64,000 bases of DNA from Thermotogota bacterium (GTDB taxonomy: Bacteria; Thermotogota; Thermotogae; Petrotogales; Petrotogaceae), in contig JAKOZG010000016.1 in the NCBI GenBank assembly GCA_029780115.1, forward strand, positions 62,001-126,000. The letters run 5' to 3'. Position numbers and translations under genes: made by a program. Positions 27,162 to 36,448 of the stretch are shown piece after piece. The notes beneath the pieces are model-generated. The model made no database searches, was not told the DNA's origin, and saw only the letters and a program-made list of their open reading frames with translations. The number at the start of each line of letters is the position of its first letter. Positions within the stretch are counted from its first letter, which is position 1.

Positions 27162-28226
27162 ATGAAAATTCTTCATACTGCTGATGTTCATCTTTGTGAT
27201 TATGAAGATGAGAGATGGAAAAGTTTAGAGCACATCATAGATATAGGAAAAAGAGAAAATATAGACCTTTTTGTGATAAGTGGAGATCTTTTTGATAAAG
27301 ATGTGAAGTCTGAAATGTTGAGGTCAAAGATCCGTGGCCTTTTTTCGAACAATGATTTCATAACAATTATTATACCTGGTAACCATGACAGTAAATCATT
27401 TTCAGAAGATTTATATTTTGGAGAAGACGTTGTTATATTAACTGATTTAAATAAGCCATATGAGTATAATGACGTATGCATGTGGGGTTTCCCTTTTGAA
27501 CCGATATCTGGTGAAGATATTCTCATAAAGCTTAAATCGATTTCTGCTAAATTAGATACCACCAAAACAAACATTTTGCTTTTTCATGGAGAATTGATCG
27601 ACACATTTTACTCACGAAGTGATTTTGGAGATGAAGGTGAAGAAAGATACATGCCAGCAAAATTATCTTACTTTAAAAACTTGGGCTTTGATTATATTCT
27701 TGCAGGACATTTTCATTCAAAATTTAATTTTAATAAATTTGAAGATAATAAATACTTTGTCTATCCGGGTTCACCAGTTTCTATAACAAAAAAAGAAACA
27801 GGGCAGAGAAAGGTAAACCTTTTTGAGATCGGCAATCCTCCTTTTGAATTCTTACTTAATACCCCTCACTATGTTGAATTAACAATTAATCTAGACCCTT
27901 TTGTAAAGTTAAATCCTGTTGAGATTGTGAAAGATAAACTGCAACAACTCCACCCTCAAGCTAAGGTAATACTGACAGTTAAAGGATATATAAACAGTGA
28001 ATTAATTAAAATGACAGAAAAAGAGTTGGTGAGCCAACTCAAAGATGTTACAAACGATAAGGTTATCGATAAGAATTTTGAAGTAAGAGACATACAGCGT
28101 ATTCTTGAAGATGATCTTTTTAAATCCTTCTTGAAAAAACTCCGTGAGAAAAACTATCCACCTGAAAAGGAAAAAGAACTAATGGATCTTACCATTAAAG
28201 CAATGATGGAGGTTGTACATATATGA
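27162..28226 (+). CDS. SbcD/Mre11-family DNA exonuclease (YhaO-like metallophosphoesterase)
   Basis: 354 residues. Metallophosphoesterase motifs in order: ILHTADVHL (residues 3-11), VISGDLFDKD near 42-51, IIPGNHDSKS near 71-80, and LAGHFHSKFN near 180-190. This is the Mre11 nuclease arrangement; the size fits SbcD or Bacillus YhaO. Such proteins pair with an SMC-like ATPase to process DNA ends and hairpins. The stop overlaps the next ATG by 4 bases (ATGA), so nuclease and ATPase are translationally coupled. The ATG is preceded by AAGGGGTGAG. Confidence 0.9.
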   Translation: MKILHTADVHLCDYEDERWKSLEHIIDIGKRENIDLFVISGDLFDKDVKSEMLRSKIRGLFSNNDFITIIIPGNHDSKSFSEDLYFGEDVVILTDLNKPYEYNDVCMWGFPFEPISGEDILIKLKSISAKLDTTKTNILLFHGELIDTFYSRSDFGDEGEERYMPAKLSYFKNLGFDYILAGHFHSKFNFNKFEDNKYFVYPGSPVSITKKETGQRKVNLFEIGNPPFEFLLNTPHYVELTINLDPFVKLNPVEIVKDKLQQLHPQAKVILTVKGYINSELIKMTEKELVSQLKDVTNDKVIDKNFEVRDIQRILEDDLFKSFLKKLREKNYPPEKEKELMDLTIKAMMEVVHI

Positions 28227-30556
28227 AAATCAAAGAGTTTTCAATAATTCGATATGGTCCATTAGAAAATTTGAATAAAATTAAACTCAATGATTTTAAT
28301 TTAATTTGGGGCAAAAATGAATGTGGAAAAACACTCACAATCGATGGGCTAGTTAAACTCTTATTCAAAAAAACTGGAAAAGACTTTGAAAATTTAGAGA
28401 GGGTAAATGAAGATCCAGAAGGCTATGTTATTTTAGTAGATGAAGAAGGTAATGAATACAAGGTTCCTGAAAAAGGAGATTTACCAAAATTATCAGGATT
28501 ATCAGCTACAGAATGCAACAACATTTTTATCGTCAGAAACAGTAATTTATCGATCGCTCGTGATGTAAAAAAAGAAAGCGAGTTCTATGAAAGTGTAACT
28601 GATAAACTAACTGGTTTAGAAACCGAAAAAATTACAGCAGTTAAAAAGAAGATTAGAGAAATAGCAAGATTAACGGAGAAAGCACTTGAATTTCAAGATG
28701 TTAAAGATGAAAAATTAAAAACGCGTATTGAAGATGCAAATAGGCTGATAAAAGAGATTGAGCAGGTTATAGCTGAAGTTAAAGAAAAAGGCTTAGACGA
28801 ACTAGAAGAAAAGATAGTTGAATTGAGAGAACAACTAGAGATAATCGATGAAGAAATAAAAAAGTTAGAAGTATTAAGAAAACGTGAAAAATATGAAAAA
28901 GGCGATGAAGCTCTAACTATTCTTAAAAAATTAATGGCTGAAATTGAAGAATTAGAGGTTTACAACGAAAATGATGAAAAACTTTGGAGAGATTTAGAAC
29001 AACAGCTCAATATATACAGCTCTCAAAAGCAAAAGAAAGAGCAGGAACTTGAAGCAAAAACAAAGGAGTTTGAAAAAGCGGCTGAAAAACATAAAATTCT
29101 ATCAGCGGATTTCAAAATGTACGAAGGAAAAAAGAAAAAGATTGATGAAGAAATAAGGCCTGAAATGAGTCGTTTTGAAGATTCTGGTAAGAATGTAAAA
29201 AAGTTAGAAAAGAGGAACAAATTTTTCACCGTTTCTATGATCATTTCTCTTGTTGTTTTGGCTATTTCAGTGTTGGGAATTATTTTCAACAAATCTCTCC
29301 TGTTTTATACACTAACCGCTGTTTCGTCTATAGCAGTAGCGGCTTTTGGGGGATTAAAATATAAAGTTATAAAAAATCAAGACCTATTAATTAAAGCATT
29401 TGAAGAGTTTAATACAAAATTGCGAACACTAGGATTGTTAGCAGACACACTTGAAGACATATTTGAAAATATACGAACCTATGAAGGTATATACAAGGCG
29501 AAATCAGAAGAGCTAAATCGTGCTCTTTTGGATAAGGAAAAGGTAAGAGCACAGATTAACGATCTTCAAAACAATGAAATTGCAGAAATTGAAAAGCAAA
29601 TTAATAATATCCAAGAAAAAATTAAAGAAATAAAGGAAAAATCAAAAGAGACTTCGTTAGAATCTTACAGTCAAAAACTGAGACTAAAAAATGAGATGCA
29701 AAAAAATATAGAAAAACAAGAAACTATTTTAAGAAGTCATTTTGGGTATGTAGGTAAAAGTTTGGAAGAAGCAATCTCTCACTGGGAAAATGAGATAAAA
29801 AAACTTGAGATATACAAAGACAGTTTTCCTGGAGAAAAGTACAGTGAAGAATTATTAACTAACCTAAAAAATGAAGAAAACAGGTATAAAAAGGAATTAG
29901 AAGAAACACTAAGCAACATGCAATCTCTTCAAAAAAGGTTTGAAGAAATAGAGCGAAGGGCAAATGCGATTTTACTTTCGGATGAATATCTAGTTTGTAG
30001 AACTACTGTAGATTTAGGTGCCATCAGAGATTTACTTACTGATTTCGTTAACACACATGAAAACAACAGGAATAACGCTTTGGAGGTTATATCGATCTTT
30101 GAAGAGCTTGAAAAGGAAGAAAAAGAAAAGATTTCTAGACTATTTGGGAAAGACAGCTTAGTTACTAAGTATTTCAAAGAAATAACAGATGGGCTTTATG
30201 ATGAAGTCACCTTTGACAGCGGTAAAAATAGTATTAAGGTGAGAAGAAAAGATGGAGCGTTACTTGACGCAGAACAACTATCTGGTGGAGCATATGACCA
30301 GTTATACTTCTCAATTCGTCTAGCTTTAGGAAAAACTTTGCTTGAAGATAAGCAAGGATTTTTCATCATGGATGACCCGTTTGTAAAATCAGATTCTGAG
30401 CGGTTAAAAAGACAGATGAGCTTATTAAAAAGGATAGCAAACTCTAGCTGGCAAATCATTTATTTTAGCTCAAAAGATGAAGTAAAAGATCTTCTCACAG
30501 AAGAAATTGCCAACAAAACAATAAACTACGTTGAACTCCCTCCACTATTTTCCTAG
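28223..30556 (+). CDS. SbcC/Rad50-like ATPase with central membrane hairpin (YhaN-like)
   Basis: 777 residues. Walker A GKNECGKT at 30-37, a long coiled coil, ABC signature LSGGAYDQ near 686 and Walker B FFIMDDP near 712. Where SbcC has a zinc hook, residues about 334-380 contain two adjacent hydrophobic stretches (roughly FFTVSMIISLVVLAISVLG and LLFYTLTAVSSIAVAAFGG), likely a membrane hairpin as in Bacillus YhaN. The ATPase would therefore be tethered to the membrane while its partner nuclease processes DNA. It is coupled to the upstream YhaO-like gene by a 4-base overlap. Confidence 0.88.
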   Translation: MKIKEFSIIRYGPLENLNKIKLNDFNLIWGKNECGKTLTIDGLVKLLFKKTGKDFENLERVNEDPEGYVILVDEEGNEYKVPEKGDLPKLSGLSATECNNIFIVRNSNLSIARDVKKESEFYESVTDKLTGLETEKITAVKKKIREIARLTEKALEFQDVKDEKLKTRIEDANRLIKEIEQVIAEVKEKGLDELEEKIVELREQLEIIDEEIKKLEVLRKREKYEKGDEALTILKKLMAEIEELEVYNENDEKLWRDLEQQLNIYSSQKQKKEQELEAKTKEFEKAAEKHKILSADFKMYEGKKKKIDEEIRPEMSRFEDSGKNVKKLEKRNKFFTVSMIISLVVLAISVLGIIFNKSLLFYTLTAVSSIAVAAFGGLKYKVIKNQDLLIKAFEEFNTKLRTLGLLADTLEDIFENIRTYEGIYKAKSEELNRALLDKEKVRAQINDLQNNEIAEIEKQINNIQEKIKEIKEKSKETSLESYSQKLRLKNEMQKNIEKQETILRSHFGYVGKSLEEAISHWENEIKKLEIYKDSFPGEKYSEELLTNLKNEENRYKKELEETLSNMQSLQKRFEEIERRANAILLSDEYLVCRTTVDLGAIRDLLTDFVNTHENNRNNALEVISIFEELEKEEKEKISRLFGKDSLVTKYFKEITDGLYDEVTFDSGKNSIKVRRKDGALLDAEQLSGGAYDQLYFSIRLALGKTLLEDKQGFFIMDDPFVKSDSERLKRQMSLLKRIANSSWQIIYFSSKDEVKDLLTEEIANKTINYVELPPLFS

Positions 30557-30599
30557 GTTGTAATAACTCTCTTCAAAAAATTTAAAGGGGGAACTAAAT

Positions 30600-31985
30600 A
30601 TGGGAAAAAGCTCTAAACCTGAACCATTCAAGATTAAAATGGTTGAGCCTATCAAATTGATATCAAGGCAAGAACGAGAAGAAGCCCTAAAAAGGGCTGG
30701 ATACAACGTATTTGCCCTTCGAGCAGATGAAGTTTATATAGATCTTTTAACTGATAGTGGTACAGGCGCAATGAGTGACAATCAATGGGCAGGTATAATG
30801 TTGGGAGACGAGTCTTACGCAGGTAGTAAAAATTATTATCATTTAATAGACACATGCAAAGAAATTTTTAATTACGAATATTTTATGCCCACTCATCAAG
30901 GTAGAGGTGCAGAAAAGGTTTTGTTTCCTTTGTTGATATCTAAACCTTGGCAATATGTGTTGAGCAATATGCATTTTGATACAACAAAAGCGCATGTTGA
31001 ATTGGCTAACGCTAGAGCAGTTGATTTGGTAATAAAAGAGGCATTTGATACCTCTTCTTTTCATCCCTTCAAAGGAAATATTGATATTGAAAAGATGGAA
31101 AAATTCATTAAAGAAAAAGGTAGCGAAAACATAGCTTTTATTGTAATAACTATTACTTGTAACAGTGCAGGGGGACAGCCTGTTTCGATGCAAAATATTA
31201 GAGAAACAAGCCAGTTAGCAAAAAAATACGGGATTCGAGTGTTTTTGGATGCAGCACGATATGCAGAAAACGCTTATTTTATAAAATATCGTGAAAAAGG
31301 ATATGCAGATAAATCAATCAAAGAAATAGTTCGAGAGATGTTTAGTTATGCTGATGGATTTACAATGAGTGCAAAAAAAGACGCCATAGTAAACATGGGA
31401 GGATTAATAGGAATAAAAGATGATGAAGAACTATACAATCAAGCTAGGGCTAATTTAGTACCTTTAGAAGGGTTTCCAACATATGGAGGGTTATCTGGAA
31501 GAGATATCGAAGCTATGGCAAGAGGCTTAAAAGAAGGTATAGAATTAGATTATCTTGAGTATAGGATAGGGCAAGTTGAATATCTAGGCAACAAACTAAG
31601 AGCTGCAGGCATTCCTATACAATATCCTGTTGGAGGTCACGCTGTTTTCGTTGATGCTAAGAAAATGCTTCCACATATCCCATATTACCAGTTTCCTGCT
31701 CAGGCGCTCGCAAATGCACTTTATTTAGAATCGGGAATCAGAGGGGCGGAAATAGGGTCTTTAATGTTGGGGAGAGATCCTGATACTGGTGAACAGCTCG
31801 AATCTCCTCTTGAATTTTTGAGGCTTACTATTCCTCGCAGAGTTTATACAAATAACCATATGGACTACGTTGCAGAATCTTTAATTGAGGTAAACAAGAT
31901 AGCTAGTTCATTGAAAGGACTCGAATTTGTTTATGAACCTAAAATCTTAAGACATTTTACCGCAAGATTAAAACCTATAGAATAA
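30600..31985 (+). CDS. tnaA: Tryptophanase (tryptophan indole-lyase)
   Basis: 461 residues with AAGGGGGAACTAA before the ATG. PLP fold-type I beta-eliminating lyase: [33 protein letters not shown], and the PLP-lysine segment [13 protein letters not shown]. It resembles both tryptophanase and tyrosine phenol-lyase. I favour tryptophanase because the FPAQAL...[16 protein letters not shown] block has Ile where phenol-lyases have the substrate-binding Arg (in SMERG), and the C-terminus [13 protein letters not shown] is tryptophanase-like. It converts tryptophan to indole, pyruvate and ammonia. It stands alone, with no TnaC leader or permease gene seen and its own terminator. Confidence 0.9.
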   Translation: MGKSSKPEPFKIKMVEPIKLISRQEREEALKRAGYNVFALRADEVYIDLLTDSGTGAMSDNQWAGIMLGDESYAGSKNYYHLIDTCKEIFNYEYFMPTHQGRGAEKVLFPLLISKPWQYVLSNMHFDTTKAHVELANARAVDLVIKEAFDTSSFHPFKGNIDIEKMEKFIKEKGSENIAFIVITITCNSAGGQPVSMQNIRETSQLAKKYGIRVFLDAARYAENAYFIKYREKGYADKSIKEIVREMFSYADGFTMSAKKDAIVNMGGLIGIKDDEELYNQARANLVPLEGFPTYGGLSGRDIEAMARGLKEGIELDYLEYRIGQVEYLGNKLRAAGIPIQYPVGGHAVFVDAKKMLPHIPYYQFPAQALANALYLESGIRGAEIGSLMLGRDPDTGEQLESPLEFLRLTIPRRVYTNNHMDYVAESLIEVNKIASSLKGLEFVYEPKILRHFTARLKPIE

Positions 31986-31988
31986 TAA

Positions 31989-32022
31989 TAAAAGCGGTAG
32001 ATAAATTTCTACCGCTTTTATA
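31989..32022. terminator. Bidirectional intrinsic terminator after tnaA
   Basis: AAAAGCGGTAGA pairs with TCTACCGCTTTT around AATT-rich bases, and A- and T-runs flank it. It serves tnaA and the convergent small secreted-protein gene. Confidence 0.93.
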
Positions 32023-32034
32023 TTAAGAATAACT

Positions 32035-32493
32035 TTAATTTACAGGAATCCAATTTGCCCAATCATTTAACCATTTTGTAAGGTTGAAGGATGTTTGACT
32101 TGGATCAGTTAAGAATTTTATCATGTCATTTGTTAGTTTCTCTTTTTTGTCCTGTTTTAACCAATCTACTGTTAAGATTTTACCAGTTATTGGTTCTCCA
32201 GGTTTTGTAGGAGCTGGAATAGTTCTGCCTTCTTTTAACATTTGTTCTAGCTGTTGATATTTCTGAAGCTCCAACTCAGTTACAAGATTAATTTTTACAG
32301 ACACATCAGAACCAGACCATAACGTGTCTGCTTTTTTCAAAGTTAATGCGTCTCCAGTAAGTTCAAAACCATCATAGGCTTCTAATCTATATACCTTAAA
32401 CGAACTATCGGAAATTAAAATGAATTTGTCAGCAAATATAAATGTAGTAAGTAGAAACAGTGAAATGATTATGAGCGTTAGCTTTTTTTTCAT
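32035..32493 (-). CDS. Small exported protein of unknown function
   Basis: 152 residues behind AAAGGAG. A clear signal peptide (MKKKLTLIIISLFLLTTFIFA, cleavage near 21) precedes a soluble domain of about 130 residues with no motif I recognise. It ends in Trp/Asn-rich LTKWLNDWANWIPVN. The gene follows the lipoprotein gene by 71 bases on the same strand, separated by a GC-rich hairpin. Both products would be at or outside the inner membrane. Confidence 0.7.
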   Translation of the reverse strand: MKKKLTLIIISLFLLTTFIFADKFILISDSSFKVYRLEAYDGFELTGDALTLKKADTLWSGSDVSVKINLVTELELQKYQQLEQMLKEGRTIPAPTKPGEPITGKILTVDWLKQDKKEKLTNDMIKFLTDPSQTSFNLTKWLNDWANWIPVN

Positions 32494-32529
32494 TTATATC
32501 TCTCCTTTCCTGTTTTTGCAAGACCACAC

Positions 32530-32546
32530 GCTGGGGAAACCCCAGC
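32530..32546. promoter_or_regulatory. GC-rich intercistronic hairpin
   Basis: GCTGGGG and CCCCAGC form a perfect 7-bp stem around AAA in an otherwise AT-rich gap. There is no T-run on the minus side, so it looks more like an mRNA processing or stability element, or a partial attenuator, than a terminator. Confidence 0.6.
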
Positions 32547-32564
32547 CAGTTTATTAATGCTTTT

Positions 32565-33140
32565 TTATTTCATTAATTCAGAAAGATCTATTTCCACACT
32601 TTTTTCACCTGTTGTTGTTTCAATTAATCCTTTAATTACAGTTTCTAATTCTTCTAAGCTATCTCCTTCACCAGTTAAAACACCTGTAAGATAGGAAGAA
32701 TTTTCCCTAACAGCAAACCAGACGCCTTTATCATTTGAATCCTTGCTATTTGTATATTTGCCAAACATTAAGTCTTCTGGGTTAGAGTCGCCGTCGTGGA
32801 ATTCTCCTGTTAGAATGTACTCGTATTCGCTTCCTTTCTTTATTTTTAATTCTTTAACTTTGTCTTTATCAAAATCAAAAGTAACTTCGATGCCTTGTAA
32901 TTCTTCTCCCTCTTCGTCCACGGCCTTTGCGTCATAACCGTCATTGGTTGCATTTACTTTAATCTCAATGTAAAAATAATTACTTGGAGAGAATTTATCC
33001 GTTCCTTTTTTAAGCAACTCTACAAACCATGTATCTACTGGTTTTGTAGAAACTCCACCTAATGGGCCTCCACCACCTACGCAACCAAACAACAATAAAA
33101 CAGCTAATCCCAAAACGATAAAAAAGCTTGCCTTTTTCAT
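32565..33140 (-). CDS. Putative lipoprotein of unknown function
   Basis: 191 residues behind AAGGAGG. Lipoprotein signal: MKK, then a hydrophobic run ending in the lipobox LLFGC at about residues 16-20, then a Gly-rich linker. The mature part is acidic (many Asp/Glu) with predicted beta-rich stretches and no family I recognise. It is probably anchored in a membrane by lipidated Cys20. Upstream lie three 89-bp repeats; downstream is the small exported protein gene in apparent operon. Confidence 0.72.
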   Translation of the reverse strand: MKKASFFIVLGLAVLLLFGCVGGGGPLGGVSTKPVDTWFVELLKKGTDKFSPSNYFYIEIKVNATNDGYDAKAVDEEGEELQGIEVTFDFDKDKVKELKIKKGSEYEYILTGEFHDGDSNPEDLMFGKYTNSKDSNDKGVWFAVRENSSYLTGVLTGEGDSLEELETVIKGLIETTTGEKSVEIDLSELMK

Positions 33141-33206
33141 AATTTTCCCTCCTTGCCTAAGTATTTTTGCTTACTTTAAAAACTCAAAAATTGTTTCTTC
33201 TAATCT

Positions 33207-33454
33207 TCATTTCTTTATACTTTTTGGTACTTGTACTAAAGAAAGGGCTTCGCCCTGGTACCCTTTTAAATTCAAAAAGCTTTTTTACAAAATTTTCATT
33301 TCTTTATACTTTTTGGTACTTGTACTAAAGAAAGGGCTTCGCCCTGTTACCCTTTTAAATTCAAAAAGCTTTTTTACTAATTCTTCTTTTCTTTATACTT
33401 TTTGGTACTTGTACTAAAGAAAGGGGAGGGCTTCGCCCTGGTACCCTTTTAAAT
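33207..33454 (-). repeat. Three tandem 89-bp repeats (family A, minus orientation)
   Basis: TTTTTGGTAC recurs at 33221, 33310 and 33399, an 89-base period. Each unit carries a GGTACTTGTAC palindrome half and a GGGCTTCGCCC hairpin, the reverse complement of the features at 3278. The third unit has a five-base GGGAG insertion before the hairpin. Confidence 0.93.
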
Positions 33455-33765
33455 GTTCTAAAAATAAGTTATTTACTATTTAGTTTAAAAAGTAAAAAAG
33501 AATCTAAAATCTAATTTATTTACATTTACAATTATATCATATTGTTAATGAAAAATAAATGAAAAGATCAATGAATTGATGAATATAGTAGATTTTTAAC
33601 AAAACATTTAAATCTAAATGAATATACTAGTGATTATAAATGAAAATTTAATGAATATCAATGCTATAATATTAACAATATAATAAATTAAAAAGGTAAT
33701 TTTTCAAAAATTTGATGTATTCCCCTATTATTTTAACAGGAACTATTAGACTGAAAATTACGTCT
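33455..33765. other. AT-rich non-coding stretch
   Basis: About 310 bases with no gene. It contains recurring AATGAA words and an extended -10 box TGCTATAAT at 33662-33670 that may start the epimerase transcript. Confidence 0.5.
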
Positions 33766-33788
33766 GAGACGCCCATATAGGGCGTCTC
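33766..33788. repeat. GAGACGCCC palindrome (family B)
   Basis: Perfect 9-bp stem GAGACGCCC / GGGCGTCTC around ATATA, identical to 18748-18770, followed by TACATCTGGAAAATT. It lies 43 bases ahead of the epimerase start. Confidence 0.9.
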
Positions 33789-33831
33789 TACATCTGGAAA
33801 ATTTATCAATAATAAAGGGAGGAATTTTTCT

Positions 33832-34806
33832 ATGATTCTTATAACTGGTGGGACGGGACATTTAGGTAATGTACTTGTCAAACAATTTATAAATTTAGGA
33901 GAAAAACCTGTTGTTTACACTCACCCTTCTGACACATGTAAGAGCTTAAACAATGTGGATGTTGAAATTGTTAAAGCTGATATTAGAGACAAAAATGTTT
34001 TAGAAAAATATATAAAAGAATCTGAAAGTGTTTTTCATTTGGCTGCAGTTATTTCAATCTTGCCTTGGAAAAGTAAAGCAATTGAAGACGTTAATGTAGG
34101 TGGAACAAAAAATGTCGCCGATTTGTGCATGAAGTATAATAAAAAGTTGATTTATGTGAGTTCTGTTCATGCGTTTTCTGAAAAAGAAGAGGGTGATGTT
34201 ATTGATGAAAAAACCCCTATTTTGCCCGAATTAACTACAGGTGCATACGGAAAATCAAAGGCTAAAGCAGCATTGTTGATAATGAATTATGCAAAAGCTG
34301 GTTTGAACGTTATTACAATATGTCCCACAGGAATTATTGGTCCTTTTGATTATAAGCCATCAGAAATGGGGAATATGTTCCTCTCTTATCTCAAGGGTGA
34401 GTTAAATACTATAATAGAAGGTGCTTTTGATTTTGTAGATGTTAGAGATGTGTCAGACGGTATAATTAAGGCATATGAAAAAGGTAATAAAAGAGAGTTT
34501 TATATTTTAGGAAATGAAAATATAGAGGTAATAGAACTTATAAACATGGTTAATACAATGAAAAATAAAGATTTTAAGCCTAAGATTTTAGGAAAAAATA
34601 TGGCATATTTTGTATCAGTTTTGCTTCTTTTAAAAAATCTTATTTCTAAAGAAAAACTTCTATTAACGCCTTATTCAGTTCATACGTTGCAAACAAACAA
34701 GATTTATTCACATGAAAAGGCTACAAGAGAGTTGGGGTATAACCCTAGGCCTTTAGAAGAAACTGTAAAAGAAACTGTAACGTGGTTGGAAAATAATTTA
34801 ATGTAG
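33832..34806 (+). CDS. NAD(P)-dependent epimerase/dehydratase family protein
   Basis: 324 residues behind GGGAGG. Extended short-chain dehydrogenase: nucleotide-binding TGGTGHLG at residues 5-12, ADIRD near 50, and the catalytic YGKSK at about 139-143. The C-terminal half resembles dihydroflavonol-reductase-like sugar/steroid dehydrogenases. Substrate cannot be deduced. It is flanked by family B palindromes on both sides and is not tightly linked to its neighbours. Confidence 0.87.
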   Translation: MILITGGTGHLGNVLVKQFINLGEKPVVYTHPSDTCKSLNNVDVEIVKADIRDKNVLEKYIKESESVFHLAAVISILPWKSKAIEDVNVGGTKNVADLCMKYNKKLIYVSSVHAFSEKEEGDVIDEKTPILPELTTGAYGKSKAKAALLIMNYAKAGLNVITICPTGIIGPFDYKPSEMGNMFLSYLKGELNTIIEGAFDFVDVRDVSDGIIKAYEKGNKREFYILGNENIEVIELINMVNTMKNKDFKPKILGKNMAYFVSVLLLLKNLISKEKLLLTPYSVHTLQTNKIYSHEKATRELGYNPRPLEETVKETVTWLENNLM

Positions 34807-34830
34807 GTTATTAGTCAAATTTTTTCTTCA

Positions 34831-34839
34831 TGATATAAT
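34831..34839 (+). promoter_or_regulatory. Extended -10 promoter element ahead of osmC-like gene
   Basis: TGATATAAT is an extended -10 box; the region 17 bases upstream is TTAGTC, a weak -35. Confidence 0.45.
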
Positions 34840-34947
34840 TATATGAGTAAATGAAAAATATTAAAACATGTGCGTTGGGTTTTTAGCTAAATCGGTGTTT
34901 TATGGCTTAATTATTAATAATTAACATCAAATATTGATTAAATCATT

Positions 34948-34970
34948 GAGACACCCGTATAGATAGTCTC
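34948..34970. repeat. GAGAC palindrome (family B, decayed stem)
   Basis: GAGACACCC and GATAGTCTC around GTATA. The outer GAGAC/GTCTC pairs survive but the inner stem is broken. The right flank TACTGCTGAAAAATT matches the other copies. It lies 55 bases before the OsmC start. Confidence 0.75.
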
Positions 34971-35025
34971 TACTGCTGAAAAATTAGCATAATAATAAAA
35001 AAGGTGATGAAGGGAGAAATACACG

Positions 35026-35442
35026 ATGACAGAATTTTTAGTTAAAAATTTACATGGTAGTCATTTTTATATGAAAACTCCTTCTGGACATGATGTTCAT
35101 ATTGATTCGGATGTAGATAGTGGTGGTTACGATTCCGCACCTAAACCTATGGAATATCTAATTGCTGGTTTGGCAGGATGTACAGGAATGGATGTTGTGA
35201 GTATTCTTAAAAAAATGAGGGTAGATTTTGAAGAATTTAATCTTCGAGTTTTAACTGAAAGAAATGAAGATCATCCTAGAAAGTACAATAAAATCCATGT
35301 TATTTACGAATTTAAAGGTGATAATTTGACAATAGATAAATTAGAAAGAGCTGCAAAATTATCCCAAGAAAAGTATTGTGGTGCTATTGCTTCTTTTAGA
35401 GGGTCTGTAGAGATTACATATGAAGTAAAAATTGTTGAGTGA
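35026..35442 (+). CDS. OsmC family protein
   Basis: 138 residues behind GGGAG. The two redox Cys of OsmC/Ohr proteins are present: Cys52 in GLAGCTGMDVVSILKKM and Cys118 in KYCGAIASF. The length fits the YhfA-like OsmC branch. Such proteins reduce organic hydroperoxides or handle sulfur compounds; the exact substrate is unknown. The gene is single, with its own likely promoter at 34831-34839 and a family B palindrome in its leader. Confidence 0.88.
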   Translation: MTEFLVKNLHGSHFYMKTPSGHDVHIDSDVDSGGYDSAPKPMEYLIAGLAGCTGMDVVSILKKMRVDFEEFNLRVLTERNEDHPRKYNKIHVIYEFKGDNLTIDKLERAAKLSQEKYCGAIASFRGSVEITYEVKIVE

Positions 35443-35505
35443 AGATTTATTATATATTAGAAAAGATTTTGAAAAATTGATTAGCGTAACCATGATCAAA
35501 TCATG

Positions 35506-35528
35506 GAGATGCCCGCATAGGTTGTCTC
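35506..35528. repeat. GAGAT palindrome (family B, variant)
   Basis: GAGATGCCC and GGTTGTCTC around GCATA, with the common right flank TACAACTGGAAAATT. It lies 76 bases before the Mrp start. Confidence 0.75.
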
Positions 35529-35604
35529 TACAACTGGAAAATTGGTAATTATTATAACGGTTTTACAACTAAATAATTTACACCATCACTTAAGGAGGCA
35601 AAGA

Positions 35605-36405
35605 ATGGCTAATATTCAGGAAATAAAGGAAAAAGTCAACAGAAAACTTGAAGATATTGAAAACGTTATCCTTGTAATGAGTGGCAAAGGTGGGGTTGGT
35701 AAAACAACGGTTGCAGTTAATTTAGCAGTTTCTTTGGCACTTTTAGGAAAGAAAGTTGGATTACTAGACGTCGATTTACATGGCCCTGATGTAGTAAGAA
35801 TGCTTGGAGGAGAAGAATATCCTTTAACTCAGGTTGGAGATGAGATAGTACCTCCTGAGATTTATGGGATCAGAGTAATTTCTATATCTCAATTTTTGAA
35901 TGAAGAAAATATTGCCGTTATTTGGAGAGGGCCTTTAAAAACCGGTGCAATACTACAATTTATAGGTGATGTTGCTTGGGGAAATTTGGATTATTTGGTT
36001 GTAGATGCACCTCCAGGCACAGGAGATGAACCATTAACCGTAATTCAAAATATTTCTAAGCTTCGTGGGGCATTATTAGTTACTTCTCCATCTGTTGTTT
36101 CTCAAGATGATGTTGAAAGAGCTATTGATTTTGTTAAGAAAATGAACGTTGATATTTTAGGTATTGTTGAGAACATGTCTTATTTTATCTGTCCTAACTG
36201 TAAAAGTAAGCATTTCATTTTTGGTGAGGGTGGAGGTAAAACTCTAGCTGACAAATTTAATTTAGACCTTTTGGTTCAAATTCCTTTAGATTCAACTATT
36301 AGAGAAAACATGGATGGAGGAAGGCCTGTTGCTTATTTTGGTTCACCTGAAATTTCTGATTCATATATTGATCTTGCTAAAAAACTAATAGAAAAGATAG
36401 AGTGA
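35605..36405 (+). CDS. Mrp/NBP35-type iron-sulfur cluster carrier ATPase
   Basis: 266 residues from ATG 35605, 6 bases after GGAGG; a longer frame from 35542 is unsupported. Deviant Walker A GKGGVGKT at 27-34, DVDLHGPDVVRMLG, and the CxxC cluster-binding pair Cys196/Cys199 (ICPNCKSKH). It carries and transfers Fe-S clusters to apoproteins as a homodimer. It lies 43 bases upstream of the amylase gene, so co-transcription is possible without functional linkage. Confidence 0.92.
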   Translation: MANIQEIKEKVNRKLEDIENVILVMSGKGGVGKTTVAVNLAVSLALLGKKVGLLDVDLHGPDVVRMLGGEEYPLTQVGDEIVPPEIYGIRVISISQFLNEENIAVIWRGPLKTGAILQFIGDVAWGNLDYLVVDAPPGTGDEPLTVIQNISKLRGALLVTSPSVVSQDDVERAIDFVKKMNVDILGIVENMSYFICPNCKSKHFIFGEGGGKTLADKFNLDLLVQIPLDSTIRENMDGGRPVAYFGSPEISDSYIDLAKKLIEKIE

Positions 36406-36448
36406 TAGTTTGAAATAATACATGATTATGATAAGGAGTGAATTTTTG

